Assembly (NCBI GenBank): GCA_003249035.1
Contig: QBMK01000003.1
Coordinates: 81,817-145,816 of the forward strand
Reading direction: 5' to 3'
DNA length: 64,000 nt
Source of the DNA: Pseudanabaena sp.
GTDB lineage: Bacteria; Cyanobacteriota; Cyanobacteriia; Pseudanabaenales; Pseudanabaenaceae
Shown: positions 31,300 through 40,611 of the stretch, one piece after another
Layout: the number at the start of each line of letters is the position of its first letter
How positions within the stretch are numbered: position 1 is the stretch's first letter
Position numbers and translations under genes: made by a program
The notes under the pieces: generated by a model
Told to the model about the DNA's origin: nothing
Databases searched by the model: none
Seen by the model: only the letters and a program-made list of their open reading frames with translations

Positions 31300-32872
31300 G
31301 TAGCAGTTCAGAGGGATTCAGGGGATAAAAGAGAGGGTGGAATACGACCAGAACGAGCAGCAGAGAAAGACTCAGCTAAAAAATCAAGAATATTACGTTC
31401 TTGTAGACTTAGTGAAGATACGACCGTGAGTAAACGGGAAACAAACAAACTCCCAGCAGCAGAATCTGAACCAAAACTGGTGCGCCGCCAAATCACAGCA
31501 GGGCGAATGGCTCTTTCAGCCGCATTATTAGTCGGCTCTCCTCCCTCTTGACGCACAAACAACCACAAAGCAACTTCAATCTTCAGCAAATTACGGCATG
31601 TCCGCACAGTTTTAGCCAACGGTGTTTTTTCTTTCGCGCCGATTTGAATTTCCGCAGCTTCCCGCAGAATACTCAAAACTTTAGTCTTGATCGGGGCAAT
31701 CGATTGCGCCAAACCTGTGCGTGTGATTTGGTCATTCCAGAATTTATACCAAAGATTAAAAACCTGCTTTTCCTGTTCTAGCAAGGATGCACCAATTTCA
31801 GCCGAGACTCCAACTCGTTCCGAGATTTGAATAAAGTCTCGTTTGAGATGTGCCCAGCATAGTTGCCTGAGTTGCACATCTACCCAGTTATAAGCAGGAC
31901 ATCGGTCACTAGTGATAAATCCAGCAAAAGTTTCTCCCAAGACTGTTTGAGCCGCAGTAGTTGCTCGACTTAATATCATCTGAAAGCAAATTATCAATGG
32001 CGTTACCGCTACCCACAGCCATCCACTGGTTTTGGTTGCATTTTGACCATCTCCATTACCCTGTTTGAATCCAGTCTCATCGACTCCTACTATCGGTTGT
32101 TGCTGGATGTAGCTGATTGCTTCATCCACTGCATTACTAACGGCTTCACTCACTTCGCTCCTCAGCCGATTGATTGTACCGAGTGACATCTCAATTCCAA
32201 ATACTGCCTCCATGATTTTCTGGATTTGGCGGTAGGATTGTCGATACTGACTACTAAACAGTCCCACATGTCCTACTACTTTGCTGCCATATCCACCCCT
32301 ACTAATTATTCTTACCATTTCTGGGGCTTGGGTTTCTTTGCCACAGCAACTACAGGTAATTGCATAAAAACGATGTTCGAGCACGATTGGTTGTACTGCT
32401 GGAATTTCTACTACTTGATGCCGATATACTTCCCCTTTGCTGCTAACATTTAATTCGGTTCCACATTTACTACATTGCTCTGGATAATGCTCAATTACTT
32501 CTTCACACATTTCTAGTGGATACAGTTTTCGTTCGTATCCTTCATGTGCTATTTGCCCACCTCGCTTATTTCCGCTTGGTTCCTTTCGATTAGGCTTAAA
32601 CTCTAGTGGATTTTTTGATGGCGGTTGTGATGAATTCGCTGATGTTCTGGCTAGTTGTTCTTTCAGTAACTCATTTTCAGTTCGCAGTTCTATCATTGCC
32701 TGCTCAACCTTATCCATCCGCCTCACTAATTCTTCAATTAGCTTGATGACGCTTGTTGGCACCTGTGCCCACTCTTCTGGGCTAATTGCTGACATTAATT
32801 CTGGAACTGTCTTTCCCATGCGTCCTACCTTAACATCTGCTTTCTGTTTTTGCTACCCCCATGAACTTCTAC
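31300..32872 (-). mobile_element. IS66-family insertion sequence (single-transposase type)
   Basis: 1573 bp with related ends: GTAGCAGTTCAGAGGG at 31300 and the complement of CCCCATGAACTTCTAC ending at 32872, which share GTAG-AGTTCA. It holds one intact transposase and no TnpA/TnpB accessory genes, as in the ISBst12-like subgroup. No 8-bp target duplication is visible, consistent with an adjacent deletion. The right end cuts into an ISAzo13-like transposase. Confidence 0.85.
31308..32819 (-). CDS. IS66-family transposase
   Basis: Transposase of 503 residues and apparently complete. An N-terminal coiled-coil/leucine zipper (about 22-60) precedes a Pro/Ser-rich stretch SANSSQPPSKNPLEFKPNRK. 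It is followed by a zinc-binding domain (CSKCGTEL, CSCCGKE). The DDE domain has VGVDETGFK for the first Asp, ITSDRCPAYNWV for the second, and ..PTNNAAERAIRPAVIWRRTS for the Glu region. The C-terminal IS66 domain is FGSDSAAGSLFVSRLLTV. A diverged fragment of the same C-terminus occurs at 37244-37420. Confidence 0.93.
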   Translation of the reverse strand: MGKTVPELMSAISPEEWAQVPTSVIKLIEELVRRMDKVEQAMIELRTENELLKEQLARTSANSSQPPSKNPLEFKPNRKEPSGNKRGGQIAHEGYERKLYPLEMCEEVIEHYPEQCSKCGTELNVSSKGEVYRHQVVEIPAVQPIVLEHRFYAITCSCCGKETQAPEMVRIISRGGYGSKVVGHVGLFSSQYRQSYRQIQKIMEAVFGIEMSLGTINRLRSEVSEAVSNAVDEAISYIQQQPIVGVDETGFKQGNGDGQNATKTSGWLWVAVTPLIICFQMILSRATTAAQTVLGETFAGFITSDRCPAYNWVDVQLRQLCWAHLKRDFIQISERVGVSAEIGASLLEQEKQVFNLWYKFWNDQITRTGLAQSIAPIKTKVLSILREAAEIQIGAKEKTPLAKTVRTCRNLLKIEVALWLFVRQEGGEPTNNAAERAIRPAVIWRRTSFGSDSAAGSLFVSRLLTVVSSLSLQERNILDFLAESFSAARSGRIPPSLLSPESL

Positions 32873-33745
32873 TTTTTTTTGTGTCTATACTCATAATTGG
32901 ATTACCTGTATCCTTATACTCTTGCTTAAGGTCGTTGATATTTTCAAACTCCTCGTAACGATTTGCTGTTTCTCCTGTCGCCAATTGCTTTTTTGCTTTG
33001 CGTTTTACATAATTATGCCTATCTAGTAGTTGCCTGACAATGGGCATACTTATCTCTATTCCCAGTTGTTTTAATCCTGCAACTATTTGGGCTTGGTTTA
33101 AGTATATCCATTTTATCTCTGCTTGCATTGGCTCTCCTGCTGCGTGTTCTTGCACCACTCGCTGAAATGCTTGATCTAGTTCTGGTATTTTCTTAAAGCA
33201 ACTTTTCCTCCCACCACCTCTGACTCGAATAGCTTTTTCATTAAACTTTTCTGGGACTGTATTTTCTATTTCGTTTTTCCATTCTCTAATTGTATCCCAC
33301 ATTTCGCACTTCTTAATATTTATTCAAGATTTTTTACTGATAAAATAACTGTGATCCTTTATCTACAAGCGTTATGGCAATATGTAGGAAAACTAAGCTA
33401 TGTAAAGGATTGTATTCAAATTTCTCAATAGAGGTTAACAATTGAAAATATTTTTCGGATTAGAGTCCTAGAATGACAAATTTTCGCAAAAAGACTTTTG
33501 CCTATGTTAAGAAGTTTGCAAGTATGTTAAGAAGTGCGGAATGTCGGTTGTATTTCGATGACACCCAAATAGCTCTGATATGTACTTTATACCTCCATGT
33601 CCTAACTTTTTTGCTTCAATAGCTAATACCTGCGTTAATCTTTCTCGCGCAGTGAATCGTAAAATTTCAACATCTCTGTCTCAAGTTCTTCGCTGTAATA
33701 ACCCAAAATTATTCCTTTTCTCTCTTTATCTGAGCTTATCCTAAT
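32873..33745 (-). pseudogene. ISAzo13-like transposase remnant, truncated and interrupted
   Basis: Minus-strand remains of an ISAzo13-type (Rhodopirellula-type) transposase. The outer part, 33554 to about 33690, encodes EELETEMLKFYDSLREKD, then a stop and frameshift, then EAKKLGHGGIKYISELFGCH. The frame resumes at about 33289 with IREWKNEIENTVPEKFNEKA and GGGRKSCFKKIPELDQAFQR, up to MSIDTKKSRS, where the first catalytic Asp lies. The IS66 end then cuts it, and the rest is missing. The open stretch 32853-33302 begins with an ATG supplied by the inserted 252-bp element. Non-functional. Confidence 0.8.
33296..33547. mobile_element. 252-bp inverted-repeat element inside the ISAzo13 remnant
   Basis: Ends are inverted repeats of about 21 bp, CCCACATTTCGCACTTCTTA at 33296 and the complement of CCGACATTCCGCACTTCTTA ending at 33547. 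It is flanked by the direct repeat TTGTAT (33290-33295 and 33548-33553). Removing the element and one TTGTAT rejoins the transposase frame as HRNT-IREWKN. Non-coding and AT-rich inside. Confidence 0.85.
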
Positions 33746-33812
33746 TTGCACAAGTTATTTATTTATTATTCCTTATTATGTTGAATTGAAATTAACTTAC
33801 TTGTATTTAGAA

Positions 33813-34967
33813 TCACTTGACTGAAAGTAAATGAAGTCGTTTATCAAGTTTTAGAATATCTGTATACAATTGCAACAATTGTTTGACTGTTTTAGACCAA
33901 GAGAATATTTTTGAGCGTTTTTGACTACACACTTTCAATTGATCGCGTAATGCACTGTCTGTCAATAGTTCAAAAGCCTGCAAAATTCCAGTTTCATTAA
34001 TTGGATCTACATATAAAACTGCATCTCCACCAACTTCAGGCAAGCTAGTAGTGTTGGAAGTGATGACTGCTACGCCAAGGCTCATAGCCTCTAGAACTGG
34101 CAATCCAAAGCCCTCATAAATTGATGGATATACAAATGCCCAACAATTTTTGTATAACCATCTGAGTTTATAGTCATCAACGTATCCTGTTTTGTGAATG
34201 TATTCACTTAGTCCAAGCTTAGCAATAAATTCATCAATATCATCTTCTAACCATCCTTGTCCTCCTGTTAATACTAAAGGCTTAGGATCAGGTCGATTAC
34301 TAACATATTGCCTGTAAGCTATTAAGGTTTGCCGTACGTTTTTTCTTGGTTCTAAAGTACATACAGACAACCAAAAATCATGAGGTTTTAAGCCTTGCAC
34401 TGGTCTTTCTTCACCCACTTCTTCAAAACGACTACCTAAGTGAATTGTACGAGTTCTTTCTTCAGGAAAATGAGGAAATGTTTGAAGGAATCGTATCCTC
34501 GAATATTCAGAAATAGCCATAATAAAGTCAGCTTGTATTGCAGCATCAAAAACACCGTTGAAACATTGCCAGCGATTTTCTTCGGATGTGAATTCTGGGT
34601 AATCCAAAAAGCTCATATCATACAACGTGTAGACAACACGAGCATTAATTAAATGAGGACAAGAAAAGTTGTTAGAGTGAATAATATCTGGCTTCCCTAA
34701 TCGGTCTTCATTAACAGGCATAGCAGTCCACAAATCCAAAGACTCCTGATGAGATAATTCATCTAGCTTGTGGATGAAATTGGCTTTTTCGATTCGTCGT
34801 GTGTTTTTGCCGTGTTCTGGATCCCAAAATCGATTACCAAATGCTGAGTACAGTAGATAATCATTCTCACTATCACAAAGTGCTAGTTGCTGAATTATAC
34901 TATCAGCTAAATAGCCACAACCTGCTTTACTTCTTCCTGTCTGGCTAATATCAAAACCAACCTTCAT
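33813..34967 (-). CDS. family 4 glycosyltransferase
   Basis: GT4 enzyme, 384 residues from ATG 34967 (MKVGFDISQTGRSKAGCGYL). A longer in-frame start at 35000 would overlap the upstream gene further and is less likely. The catalytic half shows WLSVCTLEPRKNVRQTLIAY and PSIYEGFGLPVLEAMSLGVA with the conserved glutamates, and SLPEVGGDAVLYVDPINE. The start overlaps the stop of the upstream GT2 as ATGA, so both belong to one operon. It is separated from gmd by the IS-rich segment 31.3-33.8 kb. Confidence 0.9.
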   Translation of the reverse strand: MKVGFDISQTGRSKAGCGYLADSIIQQLALCDSENDYLLYSAFGNRFWDPEHGKNTRRIEKANFIHKLDELSHQESLDLWTAMPVNEDRLGKPDIIHSNNFSCPHLINARVVYTLYDMSFLDYPEFTSEENRWQCFNGVFDAAIQADFIMAISEYSRIRFLQTFPHFPEERTRTIHLGSRFEEVGEERPVQGLKPHDFWLSVCTLEPRKNVRQTLIAYRQYVSNRPDPKPLVLTGGQGWLEDDIDEFIAKLGLSEYIHKTGYVDDYKLRWLYKNCWAFVYPSIYEGFGLPVLEAMSLGVAVITSNTTSLPEVGGDAVLYVDPINETGILQAFELLTDSALRDQLKVCSQKRSKIFSWSKTVKQLLQLYTDILKLDKRLHLLSVK

Positions 34968-35884
34968 AGTCTTACCAATGAAATAATAAACTTCAACCAC
35001 AAAATTCTAGACCAAATCCACCAACATATAATTTTAATAGCACCATTTAAGGAAATAGAATGATTCCAGTGCCAAAATGACCATAAACTATTAGATATTA
35101 GTGCCTTAATAAATTTAATATTTTGCTTGATGTCCGTGCGATCTAAGTGGAGAGTTTCTTCAATCTTGACGTGTGCATAAGCGAAGATCCACTTGTCAGG
35201 TACATTTTTAAGTTTAGTGCAAAACATTTTATTGATTTCATAATGGACAGCTATTCTCTGACCAAGTGTCTTATTGTCCTTATAAAGCCTTGAACCAGCT
35301 AATTTCATAGGAAGATAATAAAATGAAATATGATTTCTCCATCGTAGCCATAGTTCATAATCCATACAGTATTTTAGCGAATCATCTAACCCTCCAAATT
35401 TTTCGATCAAACTGCGTCTAAAAAAAACAGCGGGCTGACAAAGAAAGCAGGTTTCTATTAATCGCTCGTAGTTCCATTTCTCTACTGGATAAGCTTCTAA
35501 AATCTGATCTCTTTCATCAATGTGATCTGCGTCACCATATACAACTTGTACCTTTGAATCAGACTCAAATATTTCTCTAACTGCATCAAAAGCTCCTGGA
35601 TAGTAAGTATCATCAGAGTTAATCCAAGCAATTATCTCACCTGTTGTAAGTTCAATTCCTTTATTTACCGCGTGAGCCTGCCCTCTATCAGGTTCTGAGA
35701 GCCAGTTTATGCGATCACTGTATCTTTTGAGAATTTCTATAGTTTCATCATCACTAACTGCATCACACACTACATACTCAAATTCTCCATCTGGTAGATT
35801 TTGGGATAAGACACTTTGAATTGTTCTTTCAATAAAACGTCCTTGACAAAATGAAGGTGTAATAACGCTAAATTTTAAATTCAT
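34964..35884 (-). CDS. family 2 glycosyltransferase
   Basis: GT-A-fold inverting glycosyltransferase, 306 residues. The nucleotide-sugar site starts at FSVITPSFCQGRFIERTIQS. The metal-binding DxD-like motif is IIAWINSDDTYYPGAF, and the acceptor-side motif KYCMDYELWLRWRN is that of WcaA-type enzymes. The C-terminal ~60 residues are hydrophobic (WSFWHWNHSISLNGAIKIIC) and may anchor the protein at the membrane. It lies between two GT4 genes on the same strand and overlaps the next by four bases. Confidence 0.9.
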   Translation of the reverse strand: MNLKFSVITPSFCQGRFIERTIQSVLSQNLPDGEFEYVVCDAVSDDETIEILKRYSDRINWLSEPDRGQAHAVNKGIELTTGEIIAWINSDDTYYPGAFDAVREIFESDSKVQVVYGDADHIDERDQILEAYPVEKWNYERLIETCFLCQPAVFFRRSLIEKFGGLDDSLKYCMDYELWLRWRNHISFYYLPMKLAGSRLYKDNKTLGQRIAVHYEINKMFCTKLKNVPDKWIFAYAHVKIEETLHLDRTDIKQNIKFIKALISNSLWSFWHWNHSISLNGAIKIICWWIWSRILWLKFIISLVRL

Positions 35885-35895
35885 GCTATACGACT

Positions 35896-37203
35896 TTAGT
35901 TTAAAGTTTGGGTTGGCAAATTAACAGCTTCCGTTTCAAATATATCTAAATACTTACGACTCATTTCTTCGTCATTAAATAGTTTTAACCTTTGGTAGCC
36001 TTTTTCGATCAATTCATTAAATAACAATGGATCACTACTTATTTTTGTCAAGCATAAAGCTATTTCATGCGGCTTTCGCGGATCAAAATAAATAGCTGCA
36101 TCTCCTGCAACTTCTGGCAAGCTACCTGCATTACTAGATAACACTGGCTTACCAAATCTCATAGACTCTAAGACGGGAATGCCAAATCCTTCATACAACG
36201 ATGGAAAAACTAAGCATTCAGAGTTTTGCCACACAGATGCTAATTCATCTTCATTCAAAAAACCTAAGAAATGTACATTACCACTAAGTCCCATAGCAGA
36301 AACTATTTCTTTTAACTGATTTTCTTCATGCTTTAATTCTCCCGTAAATACTAAATCCAAAGATTGATGAGGGAATTGTCTTTTATATATTCCATAAGCA
36401 GTTAAAAGAACTCTATGATTTTTATGCTGCCAGTAATTAGCTGGATAAAATGCATATTTCCGATTTTCTAAACCTAAACGTCTACACAATTCTATTGTAG
36501 TGCTTTCACTTGTTTTATTCAAACGATTATGAATAGAAATGGATACAACACTTAATTGTTGTTGGGATGCTTGAAAATGCGTAATCAATGATTGACGGGT
36601 AAAGTCTGAAATACAAATTATTTTTTTTGATTTTTGAAGAAGATCTATTAAAAATTTTGTTCGGTGTTGTTTCTCTTGACTCGCAAAGAAGAATGGATAA
36701 TCTAAATGCTGTAAGTCATAGACAATTGCTACCAATGGAATATCTTTTTCAGCATATGTTGGCGCAGAAAAAGGACAGAATAGTAGATTGATGTTCCTTT
36801 TTTTGAGTGGTGATATAGATGGGAACAATTTGTCAGCTATTTTCTGAATTAGCTTAGAGAAAAAATTTGATTTAGCAACTATTTTATTGTTTAAATTAGA
36901 TAGGAAATTTGATTTGTTAACTATTTTCTGAATTAACCTAGAAAAAGAACTTAACACATAACCTTTTGAATTTTTTGTTTCTAAATCACTAATTAGCAGG
37001 CGTTCTGTATTGTTACCATCAAATTGGGCTAGCTCCAAGTGATTCCAAGGTGCTGTTAAAATCAGAAAATAATAGTTGGGAGCTAACACTTGGAATTGCT
37101 TCAGTAACGCTAAAACTAAATGCTTAGCACCTCCATTCTCTCCACCTGCTCGCAAAGGAGTTAAATCTATAGCAATTCGTAAAGATGTTTCTAATACATT
37201 CAT
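35896..37203 (-). CDS. family 4 glycosyltransferase with insertion
   Basis: GT4 enzyme, 435 residues. It has an insertion of about 45 residues near 90-135 that is Lys/Asn/Ser-rich and contains repeated KIVxKSNFxSxL units (KIVNKSNFLSNLNNKIVAKS). The donor domain is normal: RKYAFYPANYWQHKNHRVLL, PSLYEGFGIPVLESMRFGKP and [18 protein letters not shown]. It is separated from the next upstream frame by an IS66 end fragment, so it may now be transcribed from a new promoter. Donor and acceptor unknown. Confidence 0.88.
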   Translation of the reverse strand: MNVLETSLRIAIDLTPLRAGGENGGAKHLVLALLKQFQVLAPNYYFLILTAPWNHLELAQFDGNNTERLLISDLETKNSKGYVLSSFSRLIQKIVNKSNFLSNLNNKIVAKSNFFSKLIQKIADKLFPSISPLKKRNINLLFCPFSAPTYAEKDIPLVAIVYDLQHLDYPFFFASQEKQHRTKFLIDLLQKSKKIICISDFTRQSLITHFQASQQQLSVVSISIHNRLNKTSESTTIELCRRLGLENRKYAFYPANYWQHKNHRVLLTAYGIYKRQFPHQSLDLVFTGELKHEENQLKEIVSAMGLSGNVHFLGFLNEDELASVWQNSECLVFPSLYEGFGIPVLESMRFGKPVLSSNAGSLPEVAGDAAIYFDPRKPHEIALCLTKISSDPLLFNELIEKGYQRLKLFNDEEMSRKYLDIFETEAVNLPTQTLN

Positions 37204-37243
37204 ATTTTAATTACATAAAAAGTTTCTACATACAAATTTAATT

Positions 37244-37420
37244 GTAGCAGCTTAGAGGTAATCAGGGGATAAAAGAGAGGGTGGAATACGACCAGAACGA
37301 GCAGCAGAGACTGACTCAGCTAAAAAATCAAGAATATTACGTTTTTGTAGACTTAGTGAAGATACGACCGTCAGTAACCGGGAAATAAACAAACTCCCAG
37401 CAGCAGAATCTGAACCAAAA
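37244..37420 (-). mobile_element. IS66-family end fragment
   Basis: 177 bp closely matching the 3' end of the IS66 element at 31300, including the terminal GTAGCAGCTTAGAGG and the C-terminal coding part (FGSDSAAGSLFISRLLTV). Only a handful of differences from the full copy are seen, and similarity stops abruptly at 37420. The rest of the element is absent. Confidence 0.9.
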
Positions 37421-37872
37421 TTAACCTTTCGCTTTTTTAGCTGTTGTAAAAAACGATGATAAGAACGTGGTAAATCCCAGTTAGCATCTGCAATAAGATA
37501 AATATCCGTTGAAGAGAATTTGATTCCTGCAAATTCAGGATTATTCATGTCCTTATTGAGGATTAAATAATTAGAAAATAACTTTTTTAACTTGTTTTTT
37601 ACTTTACTTATAAACATTTTTTTAGCTAGTTTTCTAGCTAAATCTATCTCTTTATCATCTTGAGGATCACAATTTATCTTTTCCTCATCAAGAGAATTTA
37701 CCTTAATGATAAAATCTCCATCGAATTTAACTGGTATTACTTCTAAATTGGAATCACCTGCAGCTATTTCAAGTAATTCCAATGTTATCTGTCGAACAAT
37801 CCTATGGATACAAGTGTTTTTATAAGTATAATTTGCTGTATGTGTACAATCTATGAAAACTCTCATTTGCAT
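37252..37872 (-). pseudogene. truncated glycosyltransferase N-terminus fused to IS66 C-terminus
   Basis: From ATG 37872 the frame encodes MQMRVFIDCTHTANYTYKNT, a typical first strand and loop of a GT4 enzyme, and continues to about residue 150 (ADANWDLPRSYHRFLQQLKK). At 37420 it runs in frame into the last ~56 residues of the IS66 transposase and stops at 37252. The catalytic donor domain is lost. The chimera is an accident of insertion plus deletion; whether it is translated is unknown. Confidence 0.8.
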
Positions 37873-37897
37873 GACCAAATATATTGACTTTTTAACT

Positions 37898-38799
37898 TTA
37901 ACTTTGTTTTGTGAAGATATTAACAAATGATTTAATCGTTGATTTTAATCTTGACCATAATCGTTTTACAAAGGGATTATGGGACGAGTTTTTCTTTTTC
38001 TCAATTATAATCATACGTTCCTCTAAAAGAGTTTGAACCTTGCTTATAAAATCTTGTAATTCTATAATACAACCCTGTAGCTTTGATATTCTCATCTTCT
38101 GCCAATTATCACTTTGATACATTAAAACCTGATTTTGTATTTCAAACATTTCTTTAAGAGTCTCTGCTACATTTCCAGATGCTCCACCTGCATAGTAAGA
38201 AAAAATGGTTCTTGGATAATAGTTTAATGATACTGTTTTGTTTTGGATAAGTCTGGTAAACCATTCATAATCTGCTGAAATTTTATAATGCTCTGAGAAA
38301 CAGCCCAATTCAGTATATAGTCTATGTCTAAAAAATTGCGCCCTGAAGAAAAAGTGTTCCGCATATCATGGATTCAGGGATTTATGAAGGTAAAGGTGGT
38401 TTAGCAATGCTTGATTGACTAAAAATTTTTGCGTCGGGTCTTATATGTGTATTTCCGAATAACATATCGCAATCAGAATGTCCACTTATAAAATCAACTA
38501 CATCCTGAGATAAATTATTATCATAAAAATAATCATCCGCATTCAGGAAATTAATGAATGAACTTGTTGAAATTTTGATGCCTTTGTTCATTGCTTCATC
38601 AATACCATGATCTTGGCTCACTGATAAAAAGGGTAATATGCTGAGAATATTTAGAAACTATTTCTTTTGTCTTGTCTTGTGAATTCCCATCCACAATAAT
38701 ATACTCAATCTCTTTATAAGATTGGGTAATTACGCTTTTGATAGCTTTTTCAATATAGGCTTCTGAATTTTTACAGGCTGTGATTACAGAGATTTTCAT
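37898..38799 (-). pseudogene. family 2 glycosyltransferase split by two frameshifts
   Basis: Three successive minus-strand frames make one GT2 protein. 38799-38599 gives MKISVITACKNSEAYIEKAI and IIVDGNSQDKT. 38621-38382 gives SQDHGIDEAMNKGIKIS and FINFLNADDYFYDN (metal site). 38308-37898 gives GCFSEHYKISADYEWFTRLI, preceded in the same frame by FRAQFFRHRLYTEL. Each junction needs a single frame change. It resembles WcaA-type enzymes. Either a decayed gene or two sequencing indels. Confidence 0.8.
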
Positions 38800-38852
38800 A
38801 TTTTAAGATAATTTGAATTTGTTTCTGTTCGATTAGCTTTTTCTTGATTACA

Positions 38853-39017
38853 CTAAATAAAATAGTTATGATGTAAAGGAGTAGCTAAGATTTTATCAAT
38901 GTCCAAATAGCTGTAAAATTTCGAGCCTCCATCTCCAAATGAATTATGTCCATTGGCGGTCGATCCTGTTTCAGAAACTTCAGTTTGTCCCAACTGAGAG
39001 CTAGATCTAAATGGTGG
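38853..39017 (-). other. unrecognised coding-like fragment in the polysaccharide cluster
   Basis: Between in-frame stops, 55 codons without an ATG encode PPFRSSSQLGQTEVSETGST, then ANGHNSFGDGGSKFYSYLD and an end HHNYFI. Composition looks protein-like and the strand agrees with the cluster. It may be the C-terminal remnant of a lost gene. No family recognised. Confidence 0.3.
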
Positions 39018-39091
39018 TTAGGAATACCCAATTTTGAAATCAATTATTCTATGTAAGCCTCTAACTTCTATCTAATAGGTGTATAAATCTT

Positions 39092-40336
39092 CTAAGAGTT
39101 TTTCTCTGGTAGCAGCAAAATATCTAGGTGCAAAGTTGTATGGAGGTAGGTCTCATAAAAATCTTTCAAGAAATCAAGAGTAATTGGCTGAACTTTTTCG
39201 TCAACCCATCTAAATATCTCATTTGAATATTGGGTAATGAATTCAAAATATTCATCTTTGCAGTTAAGTCTATTGATTCCATATGGCCAAAATTCAACGT
39301 AAATAGGAGCATTCACGCGCTGTAAAAACTCCATTCCCCCCTTAAAAATCAACCCCTCACTTCCCTGACAGTCAATACAAATCAAACCAATTTTTTCTGC
39401 AATTATATTGTGCTGCTCAGATAAGCAATCTAGAGTTGAAAATTGAACTTTCTCTAAATTAAATTGATCTTCATGATATAGATTTTCTGGATTTTCGGTT
39501 TGTTGAGAAGACATGCGGAAATCTCCGCAGTTATACGGGCTACAAATTATATCCTGCTCTCCAATAAAGTCAGCCAATCCGTAGTTAAGTGCATGGACCT
39601 GACTCTCTAGGTTGTTTATACTCACATTCCACTGCATAAACTGATAATTGAGAGAAGAAGCTTCAATGCCAATGGCTTGAGTAAAATATCCACTGGAAAT
39701 AGCGTAGATAGACATTGAGCCAATATTTGCACCGATATCTAGAAAAGTTGTTTTGTCTGGAATAAGCCAATTCTGTTCTTTAAGAAAGTTTAAACAAGCG
39801 TTTAAGTCTGACAATTGGTATGGTTCACTAGTTAAAGTTGTAAACAACTGTGCTTGATCGAAACTAGGGTATAGCAAATAAGATTTAATCGACTCAGCTT
39901 TGGTCAATACACCAAATAAAGCATTGTTTTTCGGTATTTGTAAACGGCTCTGATAATCGTCCGATGTAAAAAGCTGAATAAATATTTCGCGATCGCTAAG
40001 TGATGAATTGGAGTATTGAGAAATTTCATCCTCTTTTGGTTCACGGCGCATCAAATATCTAATGAAACCATCCATTAATTGGCAACGTGCCAACGTTGTT
40101 TCGGTGTCTTTTAGTTGTTTTTCCTGTAGTAATAGTTGTTTTTCCTGTAGTAATAGTTGTTTTTCCTGTAGTAATAGTTGTTTTTCGCACTCCACCTGAG
40201 CTAACTGTTGAGAAAGGCAAGTAATCTTTTCTTGTAATTCATCATACTCATCATACTTATGAATTAGCTTCGCCAAGATAGGAACACGAATAAGAACAGA
40301 TTTTATAAAAGATTTATATGTTAAAGTTTTAGCCAT
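39092..40336 (-). CDS. FkbM-type methyltransferase with coiled-coil repeats
   Basis: SAM-dependent methyltransferase, 414 residues from ATG 40336 (MAKTLTYKSFIKSV, with AGGAC upstream). A TTG start at 40471 is possible but has no supporting motif. A coiled coil at about 35-75 contains three copies of the heptad LLLQEKQ. The FkbM domain follows, with TFLDIGANIGSMSIYAISSG as the SAM-binding motif and IGLICIDCQGSEGLIFKGGM near the end. Such enzymes usually O-methylate sugars. In this export cluster it could modify or cap the glycan chain; that is inference. Confidence 0.82.
   Translation of the reverse strand: MAKTLTYKSFIKSVLIRVPILAKLIHKYDEYDELQEKITCLSQQLAQVECEKQLLLQEKQLLLQEKQLLLQEKQLKDTETTLARCQLMDGFIRYLMRREPKEDEISQYSNSSLSDREIFIQLFTSDDYQSRLQIPKNNALFGVLTKAESIKSYLLYPSFDQAQLFTTLTSEPYQLSDLNACLNFLKEQNWLIPDKTTFLDIGANIGSMSIYAISSGYFTQAIGIEASSLNYQFMQWNVSINNLESQVHALNYGLADFIGEQDIICSPYNCGDFRMSSQQTENPENLYHEDQFNLEKVQFSTLDCLSEQHNIIAEKIGLICIDCQGSEGLIFKGGMEFLQRVNAPIYVEFWPYGINRLNCKDEYFEFITQYSNEIFRWVDEKVQPITLDFLKDFYETYLHTTLHLDILLLPEKNS
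40113..40187. repeat. 21-bp tandem repeat within the FkbM gene
   Basis: Three identical copies of a 21-base unit starting AGTTGTTTTTCC at 40113, 40134 and 40155, plus a partial fourth. It encodes the heptad QEKQLLL on the minus strand. Confidence 0.95.
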
Positions 40337-40611
40337 GAGTCCTATAGGTGTTATAGAGTAGTCGAACATTATAATCGGCTCAACGCTTCTAATATCAATA
40401 TTTTTAGTGTCAGATGACTCTAACACTAAAAATATTGACCATAAATATTTCAAGTGTTTTACCTCAAACAATTTTCTGAAACATTTATTAATTTATAATT
40501 AATAATAGCATTTCCGAAGATGACGAGCTGCAGACAGCTTCATTTTTTGTAAAGAAAGGGATCTAAAGATACACCTTAATTTCGCAAAAAAAACACTATG
40601 CCAGTCTTTTT

